Source: Lachnospiraceae bacterium (lineage in GTDB: Bacteria > Bacillota > Clostridia > Lachnospirales > Lachnospiraceae). Taken from it: DNA of 33,069 nucleotides. A program made the position numbers and the translations under genes. The DNA lies in assembly GCA_017634975.1 (NCBI GenBank), contig JAGBMJ010000143.1, positions 1 to 33,069 on the forward strand, in the 5' to 3' direction. This document shows positions 1-7,041 of the stretch, in pieces (the first letter of the stretch is position 1; every line of letters starts with the position of its first letter). Under the pieces are notes generated by a model. The model was not told where the DNA came from, searched no databases, and saw only the letters and a list, made by a program, of their open reading frames with translations.

Positions 1-749
1 AGCAGCGGAACCGTAAAGAATAAAATATTGCAGATCTGTAAAAACAGATTGGAACCGCCGGCAAGGGAATCCATGTAGTTATTCACATTAACGCCTCCCA
101 TCCCACGGAAGGAAAGCAGGAAAATTGCAACAAAAACCAGCAGCAAAACCGTAGATAAATGATAAAAGACTTTAATGTTGCGTACCTTCTTCAAGACAGA
201 CATTAAAACAAGACTTAATATCGTGCAGTAAGCAAGCGGCAACAGAGGAGTTACGAGAGTGCCTATAAGTGCTGCAGCGATCTGTACGGGACCGAGAACG
301 CCCCGGATGCCAAAGCTCTGCACAGCAGCAGCAAAATGGCCGATGAACATGGAAAAGAGTACCATAAATTCCATGATACTTTCTGCCATATAGGTGTGCC
401 AGAATTTGGCGGACAAAAGCTGCCAGTGGGAAAGCGGAAGCGTGACCATATGCTCACGGTCGGACGAAAAGAACAGGACATTGAATACCACCAGCATACT
501 GAAGATCATGGAGAAGGCGGAAATGATGTGGACCTCCGAAAGCAGAGCGTTCATCGTATTATTTTCCACCATCAGCGCAAGAGACATGATATAGGTGATA
601 TATCCGACGATCAGACAGCAGGGAAGCATGATGCAGCTGAACGCTATGAGACCGAAAGCGAGATAAAGACTTCCTTTTAATCCTTTTTTCGGTGTGGGCA
701 TTTCAAAATTGGCTCGATAGACGTTGAAAAGAGTGCGGACATTATTCAT
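1..749 (-). CDS. ABC-2 type exporter permease (partial, 3' end outside window)
   Basis: An open frame runs from an ATG at 749 (minus strand) to the window edge, 249 codons with no stop. An AAGGAG ribosome site lies 5 nt before the ATG. The protein starts MNNVRTLFNVYRANFEMP and has several hydrophobic segments (about residues 28-55, 75-95, 120-140, 150-175 and 190-210). A stretch reading SSDREHMVTLPLSHWQLL follows the third segment; this 'D-x-x-LLxLP' pattern is typical of Firmicutes ABC-2 exporters of the putative ATP-binding cassette membrane family (PF16949-like, by recollection). It lies 54 nt downstream of an ABC ATPase gene in the same orientation, so the two probably form one exporter. 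The substrate cannot be told from the sequence. Confidence 0.85.
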   Translation of the reverse strand, partial: MNNVRTLFNVYRANFEMPTPKKGLKGSLYLAFGLIAFSCIMLPCCLIVGYITYIMSLALMVENNTMNALLSEVHIISAFSMIFSMLVVFNVLFFSSDREHMVTLPLSHWQLLSAKFWHTYMAESIMEFMVLFSMFIGHFAAAVQSFGIRGVLGPVQIAAALIGTLVTPLLPLAYCTILSLVLMSVLKKVRNIKVFYHLSTVLLLVFVAIFLLSFRGMGGVNVNNYMDSLAGGSNLFLQICNILFFTVPL

Positions 750-803
750 AAGAACTCCTTTATCACTGCTTCGGTCGGTTCAAGGCTTCCAAGAGCAGAA
801 AGC

Positions 804-1559
804 TTATTTTTTGTAACGGATCATCTCCAGGAAGATCTCTTCCAGGTCCTGACCGGGATGTGCAGCGGAGAGATCCTCTACGGTACCCTGATAGAGGGAT
901 TGGCCATAGTTCATGATGATGATGTGGTCGCATAGTTTTTCGGCAACCTCCAGTACATGGGTCGAAAACAGTACACAATTACCTTTTGCGGCGTGTTCCC
1001 GCATCATCTGTTTGAGCTCATAAGCAGCAGACGGATCCAGACCGGTCATCGGTTCGTCCAAAATCCACGCAGGCGGATTGTGCGTCAGCGCCGCGATGAC
1101 CATCAGTTTCTGCCGCATTCCGTGGGAGTATTCCCGCATAGGGGTCTCCAGGGCGTCGAATATACCGAAGCGGGCAGCAAGATCCTTTACACGGGGAGCC
1201 CGCTCTTCTTCCGGGATCTTATAGATATCAGCCACAAAGTTGATATATTCCAGTCCGGTGAGCTGCAGCAAAACATCGGGATTGTCGGCAACGTAAGCGA
1301 AAGACTGTTTTGCTGCAAGAGGTTCCTTTACGATATCGTGGCCTGCGATCAGGGCGCGTCCGGTTACCGGTCGCAGTATCCCGGTCAGCATCTTGATCAC
1401 GGTGGTTTTGCCGGCGCCGTTTGGACCGGCAAAACCGACGATTTCCCCTGCTTTGATGGAAAAACTCATATCATCCACGGCTTTATGGTCACTCCCGTAG
1501 ATCATGCTGAGATTTTCTGCCTGAATTAAGATCGTATCCTGAATTGAAGTGTTCTCCAT
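804..1559 (-). CDS. ABC transporter ATP-binding protein
   Basis: A 251-residue cytoplasmic ATPase that would energise the neighbouring permease. Visible motifs: Walker A GPNGAGKT at residues 45-52; the signature as SHGMRQK, a common variant of LSGGQ in ABC-2 exporters; Walker B WILDEP followed by MTGLDP; and the H-loop histidine in LFSTHVLEVAE. Length and order are normal for a DrrA/CcmA-type subunit. I use the ATG at 1559 because AGGA lies 6 nt before it; the GTG one codon upstream (1562) is only 3 nt from that site. The gene has its own promoter (1658-1686, minus strand) and precedes the permease, so this is a two-gene operon that continues out of the window. The transported substrate is unknown. 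Confidence 0.93.
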   Translation of the reverse strand: MENTSIQDTILIQAENLSMIYGSDHKAVDDMSFSIKAGEIVGFAGPNGAGKTTVIKMLTGILRPVTGRALIAGHDIVKEPLAAKQSFAYVADNPDVLLQLTGLEYINFVADIYKIPEEERAPRVKDLAARFGIFDALETPMREYSHGMRQKLMVIAALTHNPPAWILDEPMTGLDPSAAYELKQMMREHAAKGNCVLFSTHVLEVAEKLCDHIIIMNYGQSLYQGTVEDLSAAHPGQDLEEIFLEMIRYKK

Positions 1560-1657
1560 CACAGATCCTTTCTGAATAGTAGAAAATGAATGTTACTATC
1601 ACAGTCCTGAAAGACCGCTAACCGTAAATGGGGTATATGCCCAAAGAGTTATAAAAT

Positions 1658-1686
1658 ATTATAAAGTATTTGATCTTATTTGTCAG
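1658..1686 (-). promoter_or_regulatory. Sigma-A promoter of the ABC exporter operon
   Basis: On the minus strand CTGACA (1686-1681) is followed by exactly 17 nt and then TATAAT (1663-1658). This predicts transcription from about 1651 and a leader of roughly 90 nt before the ATPase start at 1559. The -35 boxes of this promoter and the divergent one at 1714-1742 are only 27 nt apart, so a single regulator could control both. Confidence 0.8.
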
Positions 1687-1713
1687 CAGGGGGATTTGTG
1701 AGCTTTTTGTGTC

Positions 1714-1742
1714 TTGTATCAGAGGGATAAATCGGATATAAT
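1714..1742 (+). promoter_or_regulatory. Sigma-A promoter of the DUF2812 gene
   Basis: TTGTAT (1714-1719), a 17-nt spacer and TATAAT (1737-1742). The predicted start of transcription, near 1749, leaves about 70 nt of leader to the ATG at 1820 and makes the in-frame ATG at 1751 (no ribosome site, almost at +1) an unlikely start. Confidence 0.8.
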
Positions 1743-1819
1743 AAAACGGTATGGGCAGAAGAAAACGGGAGATTTTTTCGGCCCGATATTCGGAAGAATG
1801 TTCTGAAAGGGGAAAGAAC

Positions 1820-2428
1820 ATGGGAATTCAGAAAAAGTTTTTTGCGGCACTGAGGTATATCGTTCCTTCCGAAATGGAAACGTATCTGGAAGAAATGAGT
1901 GCAAACGGACAGATCCTCAGACCGGTAGGGGAGAGCGGTTTGTTTTATTTTGAGTTTATTGAGGAAAAGCCGCAGAAAACCAGGTTCATCGTGGATCACA
2001 GCGGAATGTCCAAGGTAGCGTATATGCAAACGGCTGTAGATAGTGGCTGGGATTATATGGGAAAAAGCTTTAACTGTGAAATCTGGCGTAAGAACTACGA
2101 AGACAGCAACCGTCCGCCGGCGTTTACAGATCAGGAGGGCGTACAGAAGCATTGTCTGCGGCAGGGGCTGGTGATGGCGGCAATGGCTTTGGTGTGTCTT
2201 GCTCTGGCGGTTGCCATTGTATATTTTATGCGTGAAGAACGCCTGCAGGGAATCTCGGCACATACGGTTCAGTATGCGATCATGCTCATCACGCAGCTTC
2301 CGTTTATTCTGTATTTTGCCTGGGCAGGTCGTAAGCTTTTGGCGGAAGCGGCACATCTGAAAGAAGTGATCGCCAGGGGGGCCATCCGGAAAAGGGCTTC
2401 TGTGATTAGCGAGAGCGAAGACGAATAA
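1820..2428 (+). CDS. DUF2812 domain membrane protein
   Basis: A 202-residue protein. Residues 1-92 match the DUF2812 pattern: an 'E-x-x-LEEMSANGQILRPV' opening, a beta-rich middle with FYFEF and TRFIVD, then 'YMQTAVDSGWDYMGKSFN' with the typical Gly-Trp-x-Tyr. Two membrane segments follow at about 116-137 and 150-170, then a charged cytoplasmic tail. I chose the ATG at 1820 because GAAAGGGG lies just upstream and the family begins close to this point; an ATG at 1751 in the same frame would add 23 residues with no ribosome site. DUF2812 proteins often sit beside PadR regulators; none is visible here. The function is not known. A terminator follows directly. Confidence 0.85.
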   Translation: MGIQKKFFAALRYIVPSEMETYLEEMSANGQILRPVGESGLFYFEFIEEKPQKTRFIVDHSGMSKVAYMQTAVDSGWDYMGKSFNCEIWRKNYEDSNRPPAFTDQEGVQKHCLRQGLVMAAMALVCLALAVAIVYFMREERLQGISAHTVQYAIMLITQLPFILYFAWAGRKLLAEAAHLKEVIARGAIRKRASVISESEDE

Positions 2429-2451
2429 TCGGAACAGATCTTATATACAGG

Positions 2452-2478
2452 CAGGCGCCCATCGGGTGCCTGTTTTTT
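2452..2478 (+). terminator. Rho-independent terminator after the DUF2812 gene
   Basis: CAGGCGCCC (2452-2460), loop ATC, GGGTGCCTG (2464-2472), then a run of six T. The 9-bp stem has one G-T pair. Confidence 0.92.
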
Positions 2479-2504
2479 GATAAATTCAATGTTTGCCGAG
2501 CTAC

Positions 2505-2572
2505 CCGTCCCCGCGTTCTCTGAATCATGAGGACAAAAGGACCGTCCCCGCGTCCTCAAACATGATTTGAGG
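2505..2572. repeat. REP-like palindromic element with a duplicated CCGTCCCCGCGT core
   Basis: Two near-identical 16-mers, CCGTCCCCGCGTTCTC (2505-2520) and CCGTCCCCGCGTCCTC (2542-2557), lie 37 nt apart, and each is followed within a few bases by CATGA. The second unit sits in nested palindromes: TGAGGAC (2528-2534) pairs with GTCCTCA (2552-2558) around GGACcGTCC, and CCTCAAA (2554-2560) can pair with TTTGAGG (2566-2572). The reverse strand reads GGGGACGGTCCTTTTGTCC. From memory, that resembles dispersed repeats in clostridial genomes linked to REP-associated (TnpA_REP) transposases. No transposase gene is present, so this would be a non-autonomous copy. Confidence 0.6.
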
Positions 2573-2926
2573 GAACATAAAATTATTACGTTAATTCAGG
2601 AGAAAAAGAGAAAGAATGGAAGAATGGTATACATAAGTGGAATAAGTAAATACGTGAGAGAAGTTGTCTGCAGTCAACATAAATCGGAGAAGAAGTAGAA
2701 ATTAAATCAGGAATAAATATAAAGATGAGGGAGGAATAAAGACAAAAGAAAATCCGAAAATTGACCAAAATGGTCTGACAGGGAAAGTGATAATAATTTT
2801 ATAAACAATAGTTAACGATAATAAAATCAAAGAGAAGAGAATGCCGGGTAACATAAATACAGAAGTAAACATAATATTTGGAGGGAGCAGGGAAGATCAG
2901 TTGACGTAAGATATAGACATAAAGGG
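2573..2926. other. AT-rich, purine-biased gene-free spacer
   Basis: About 350 nt without a credible gene. The plus strand is strongly A/G rich and clearly lower in GC than the flanking genes. A 60-codon frame on the minus strand (2586-2768) has no ribosome site and a low-complexity composition, so I do not call it. The only structured element I see is the palindrome at 2763-2775. I could not find a convincing TTGACA/TATAAT pair for the helicase gene downstream. Confidence 0.6.
2763..2775. promoter_or_regulatory. Perfect inverted repeat GACCA-aaa-TGGTC, possible operator
   Basis: GACCA (2763-2767), AAA, TGGTC (2771-2775) is a perfect 13-bp palindrome inside the AT-rich spacer, about 150 nt before the helicase gene. 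Short interrupted palindromes of this size are typical operators for dimeric repressors, but no regulator gene is adjacent and a chance occurrence is possible. Confidence 0.3.
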
Positions 2927-5566
2927 TTGACAGAAAGGGATTATGTCTTGAAACGTACGTTCTGTTATGCTAGTATTGAGAGCATGGGTGCAGACAATGA
3001 GCAGGTGACAATTAAAGAACTTAACGAAACAGTAGTGAAGCCTTCGTTTGTTATTCCGATCTCGGTCCGGCAGCTGGTGGAGTTTATGCTCCGGTCGGGG
3101 GATATCGATAACCGGAGGACAATGTCACCGGAAAAAGCGATGCAGGAGGGGAGCCGTCTGCATCGCAAACTGCAGCGGAGTCAGGGGCCGGAGTACAGTG
3201 CCGAGGTGATGCTGCGGTATGAGTATGTGACGGAAAACTATGTGGTGCGCATCGAGGGGCGGGCAGACGGCATCATAAACGAGAGCCTTGCCAGACCACA
3301 GGAACCGGATATACAGGCAAATCAAATTTCGTTAAATCAATATTTAATAAACGAGGAATTTGATCAGATCACGATCGATGAGATCAAGTGCGTACACAGG
3401 AAACTGGACCGGATGACGGCGCCGGAACCGGTGCATCTGGCGCAGGCGAAGGTGTACGCATATATTTATGCATTGCAGAACAGGCTGCCTCTGATCCGGG
3501 TGCGGATGACCTATTGCAATGCGGAGACGGAGGAACTGAAGTACTTCTTTGAGGAGTACGCCTGGAATGAGATCCGGGACTGGTTTGAGGATCTGATGCA
3601 GGGGTATCGCAAGTGGGCGGACTTTGCCTTTGCGTGGAGAGAGACCAGGCAGATATCGATCGGAGGACTGGAGTTTCCTTTTTCGTACCGGGAAGGACAG
3701 CGGCAGCTGGCGGTATATGTGTATCAGACGATAAGGGAGCGGAAGAAACTTTTTCTGGAAGCACCCACGGGAGTCGGCAAGACCGTAACCACCCTGTTTC
3801 CGGCCATCAAGGCAATGGGGGAGAATCTGACGGACCGGATCTTTTACTTAACTGCCAAAACGATCACCAGAACAGTGGCATGTGATACACTGCAGATCAT
3901 GCGTAAGCAGGGGCTGCGGCTGAAAAGTATTGAGATCACGGCAAAGGAAAAGATCTGTCCTTTGGAAAAGACGGAGTGCAATCCGGAAGCATGTCCGTAT
4001 GCAAAAGGGCATTTTGACCGTATCAATGATGCGATCTACGATGCTGTCATGAATTATGACGGGATGGACCGGGATACGGTAAGCGAGATCTCGGAAAAGT
4101 ATCAGGTATGCCCGTTCGAACTGAGTCTGGATCTGAGTCTGTTCTGCGATACCATCATCTGTGATTATAATTATGCATTTGATCCGCATGTGGCTCTGAA
4201 GAGGTACTTTGCGGACGGAAACAGCGGAGAATATACCTTCCTGGTAGACGAGGCACACAACCTGGTCGATCGCGGGAGGGATATGTATAGCGCGGCATTA
4301 TTTAAAGAAGATTTTCTTTCACTGAAGCGGGTGCTGAATGAGGTGACGGAAAAGGCGGCAAACGGGGAACTGAAAAGCAAAAAGAAAACAAAAGGGATCC
4401 CGCTTCTGTTCAAGGTGATCCGCGGACTGGATAAGTGCAACCGGGAGATGCTGCGTCTGAAACGGGACTGTGAGAAAGTGAATGTTTTGGGGGAGATCGA
4501 TGCTTTTGCCGGGCTGGTACAGGGACTGAACACTTCGTTGACGGAATTTCTGGAAGAGGAAGAGAATACCGGCGTAAAGGATGAAGTGCTGGAATTCTAT
4601 TTTCTGATCGGACATTTTCTGACCATCTATGAGAAGCTGGATGAGAACTATCGCATCTATACGGAGCTTATGGAAGACGGGAAGTTTATGCTGAAACTCT
4701 TATGCGTCGACCCGGGGAAGAATCTGGCAGAATGTATGGCAAAGGGACGCAGCAGTATCCTGTTTTCGGCAACCCTGCTGCCGATCCAATACTATAAAAA
4801 GCTTTTGGGCGGTGAAAATACGGATTATGAAGTGTATGCAAAATCCTCTTTTAACCGGGATAAACTGGGGGTTTTTATCGGAAGGGATGTGACGAGCAAA
4901 TATTCCAGAAGAAACGAAAAGACCTATTTCAACATCGCCAGACATATTTCCGAGATCGTATCGGTCAAAGAGGGCAATTACATGATCTTTTTCCCGTCGT
5001 TTGCCTTTATGAAGGAAGTGCAGCAATGCTATGAACAGTACTTCCTTGAAGAAGGTGTGACGGAATGTATCTCACAGAAGGAGAGGATGAACGAAAGCGA
5101 ACGGGAAGAGTTCCTTTCGAGATTTGTTAAAACAGGCCTGGTTCTGCCGGAAGCAGCGGGGAAGACAAGGGTGCCGGACACCCTTCTGGGATTCTGCGTA
5201 TTGGGAGGGATCTTTTCCGAGGGGATCGATCTGAAGGAGGATGCCCTGATCGGAAGTATCATCATAGGTGTCGGTTTTCCGCAGATCTGCAGTGAACGGG
5301 AGATCATAAAAGAATTCTTTGACGAAAAAGGATTTGATTATGCCTACCGCTATCCGGGAATGAACAAGGTATTGCAGGCGGCCGGCCGTGTGATCCGAAC
5401 GGAAAAGGATCAGGGGATCGTGGCACTTCTGGACGAACGTTTTCTGGAGTATTCCTACCAGAGGATGTTTCCGAGAGAATGGCAGGGGTTTTCGGTAACG
5501 AACGTGAACGGGATCGGAAATGCAGTAAGTGCCTTTTGGGAGATGCAGCTTGGCGAAGAACAGTGA
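2927..5566 (+). CDS. DinG/Rad3-type iron-sulfur helicase with N-terminal PD-(D/E)XK nuclease domain
   Basis: Up to 879 residues. The N-terminal part shows all RecB/Cas4-family nuclease motifs in order: GSRLH (H79), GRADGI (D114), DEIK (E152, K154) and QAKVY (Q173, Y177). A superfamily 2 helicase of the XPD/DinG class follows: Walker A APTGVGKT (K285), cysteines C344, C351, C356 and C395 suited to a 4Fe-4S cluster, DEAH box 441-444, and C-terminal motifs GIFSEGID and AAGRVIRTEKD. Such proteins unwind DNA 5' to 3'; the nuclease domain suggests combined unwinding and cutting in repair. The start is uncertain. TTG 2927 gives the longest frame, but TTG 2948 has AAAGGGA 7 nt upstream and is likelier; ATG 2984 is also in frame. 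All lie before the nuclease domain, so the domain content is unaffected. Confidence 0.9.
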   Translation: MTERDYVLKRTFCYASIESMGADNEQVTIKELNETVVKPSFVIPISVRQLVEFMLRSGDIDNRRTMSPEKAMQEGSRLHRKLQRSQGPEYSAEVMLRYEYVTENYVVRIEGRADGIINESLARPQEPDIQANQISLNQYLINEEFDQITIDEIKCVHRKLDRMTAPEPVHLAQAKVYAYIYALQNRLPLIRVRMTYCNAETEELKYFFEEYAWNEIRDWFEDLMQGYRKWADFAFAWRETRQISIGGLEFPFSYREGQRQLAVYVYQTIRERKKLFLEAPTGVGKTVTTLFPAIKAMGENLTDRIFYLTAKTITRTVACDTLQIMRKQGLRLKSIEITAKEKICPLEKTECNPEACPYAKGHFDRINDAIYDAVMNYDGMDRDTVSEISEKYQVCPFELSLDLSLFCDTIICDYNYAFDPHVALKRYFADGNSGEYTFLVDEAHNLVDRGRDMYSAALFKEDFLSLKRVLNEVTEKAANGELKSKKKTKGIPLLFKVIRGLDKCNREMLRLKRDCEKVNVLGEIDAFAGLVQGLNTSLTEFLEEEENTGVKDEVLEFYFLIGHFLTIYEKLDENYRIYTELMEDGKFMLKLLCVDPGKNLAECMAKGRSSILFSATLLPIQYYKKLLGGENTDYEVYAKSSFNRDKLGVFIGRDVTSKYSRRNEKTYFNIARHISEIVSVKEGNYMIFFPSFAFMKEVQQCYEQYFLEEGVTECISQKERMNESEREEFLSRFVKTGLVLPEAAGKTRVPDTLLGFCVLGGIFSEGIDLKEDALIGSIIIGVGFPQICSEREIIKEFFDEKGFDYAYRYPGMNKVLQAAGRVIRTEKDQGIVALLDERFLEYSYQRMFPREWQGFSVTNVNGIGNAVSAFWEMQLGEEQ

Positions 5567-5687
5567 AACAGTTTATAAAGCAAAAAAAGCGTGCAGAGTG
5601 CAGCATTCTGTGATAAAATAATCAATTATGTATTTGCCGTAACAGGGCATTTGCTATTTGACAGAATAAAACGGGAGGAGACTTGCC

Positions 5688-7001
5688 ATGTGGGCTTACG
5701 AGAGTGTATTCTATCAGATCTATCCGCTGGGATTCTGCGGGGCACCGTATGAAAACGATGGGGTAGCACAGTCGAGGATCCTGAAAGTGCTGGATTGGAT
5801 TCCGCACATCAGGAAGCTGGGCTGTAATGCGATCTACTTTTCGCCGGTCTTTGAATCGGATACGCACGGGTACAATACGCGGGATTACACAAAGCTGGAT
5901 ACCAGACTCGGTACGAACGAGGATTTTGCGCGAGTCTGCAGTGAATTGCATAAGGAAGGGATCAAAGTTGTCCTGGACGGTGTGTTCAATCATGTGGGGC
6001 GTGGATTCTGGGCATTTCAGGATGTGCTTCACAACCGTGAATCTTCTCCGTATGTAAGCTGGTTCAACCGTATTGATTTTGGCGGCAACTCCAATTACAA
6101 CGACGGCCTGTGGTATGAGGGCTGGGAAGGCAATTATGATCTGGTCAAGCTGAACCTGCATAATGAAGATGTGATACAGCACATCTTCCATGCGGTCGAG
6201 GGCTGGATCAAAGAGTTTGACATCGACGGGATCCGGCTGGATGTGGCATATTGTCTGGATCACGAGTTCCTGCGCAGACTGCGGGAGTTTACGGACAGCA
6301 AAAAAGAGGATTTCTACTTATTAGGAGAGGTATTGCACGGAGAGTACGGCCGGATGCTGAATGAGATGCACCTGCATTCGCTGACCAATTACCAGTGCTA
6401 TAAGGGGATCCATTCCGGATTTAATTCCTGCAATATGTTTGAGATCGTTCACAGCCTGATGCGGCTGTTCGGACCGGAAGACTGGACCGTCTGCCGCGGT
6501 GCGCATCTGTTATCCTTTGCGGATAATCATGATGTGTCCCGTATCGCATCGCTGATCCAGGATCCGAACTGTCTGCCACTGGTCTATGCGATGGTATTCG
6601 GTATGCCGGGCATCCCCTGTGTCTACTACGGCAGTGAATGGGGGACGAAGGCGGACAAATCCCAGGGGGATCCGGCACTGCGGCCTTCCTTTGATGCGCC
6701 GGAGTGGAATGCGCTTACGGACTATATCGCAAAGCTGGCCGCAGCAAAGAAAAACAGCAAGGCGCTCAATTACGGCGGTATGCGCAATGTCCTGCTGCAG
6801 AATAAACAATGTATCTTTGAGAGAAAAACGGATGGCGAGCGCGTGATGGTTGCAATCAACATGGACAGCAATCCGTACTGGGCGCACTTTGATGCGGGCT
6901 GCGGACAGGCCACGGATCTGATCACGGGACAGCTGCACGATTTCGGAGGCGGCAGTGAGCTTCCGCCGTACAGCGCGGCGTTCTGGCTGATGGAGAGATA
7001 A
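5688..7001 (+). CDS. Cytoplasmic GH13 alpha-amylase family glycosidase
   Basis: A 437-residue glycoside hydrolase with a family 13 (beta/alpha)8 barrel. It begins directly with MWAYESVFYQIYPLGF, has no signal peptide, and therefore acts inside the cell on imported or stored alpha-glucans. The conserved regions are in order: VVLDGVFNHVG; GIRLDVAYCLD with nucleophile D185; LLGEVLHG with acid/base E214; and FADNHD with the third carboxylate D282. It lacks the N-terminal beta domain of cyclomaltodextrinases and is shorter than secreted amylases, so the exact substrate (maltodextrin, cyclodextrin or alpha-1,6 linkages) cannot be assigned. GGGAGGAG precedes the ATG. It lies 40 nt upstream of valS in the same direction and could be co-transcribed with it. 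Confidence 0.92.
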   Translation: MWAYESVFYQIYPLGFCGAPYENDGVAQSRILKVLDWIPHIRKLGCNAIYFSPVFESDTHGYNTRDYTKLDTRLGTNEDFARVCSELHKEGIKVVLDGVFNHVGRGFWAFQDVLHNRESSPYVSWFNRIDFGGNSNYNDGLWYEGWEGNYDLVKLNLHNEDVIQHIFHAVEGWIKEFDIDGIRLDVAYCLDHEFLRRLREFTDSKKEDFYLLGEVLHGEYGRMLNEMHLHSLTNYQCYKGIHSGFNSCNMFEIVHSLMRLFGPEDWTVCRGAHLLSFADNHDVSRIASLIQDPNCLPLVYAMVFGMPGIPCVYYGSEWGTKADKSQGDPALRPSFDAPEWNALTDYIAKLAAAKKNSKALNYGGMRNVLLQNKQCIFERKTDGERVMVAINMDSNPYWAHFDAGCGQATDLITGQLHDFGGGSELPPYSAAFWLMER

Positions 7002-7041
7002 TCATTGATAAATATTATATAGAAGAAAGAGGAAACACAAA

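Noticed and set aside
2586-2768. A 60-codon minus-strand frame in the AT-rich spacer
   Set aside because: It simply reflects the purine bias of the opposite strand (Phe/Ser/Ile-rich product); no ribosome site or promoter.
5593-5609. Small hairpin CAGAGTGC-AG-CATTCTG-like after the helicase gene
   Set aside because: A 7-bp stem with a 3-nt loop but no T-run on the plus strand. On the minus strand a T-run follows, but no minus-strand gene is there to be terminated.
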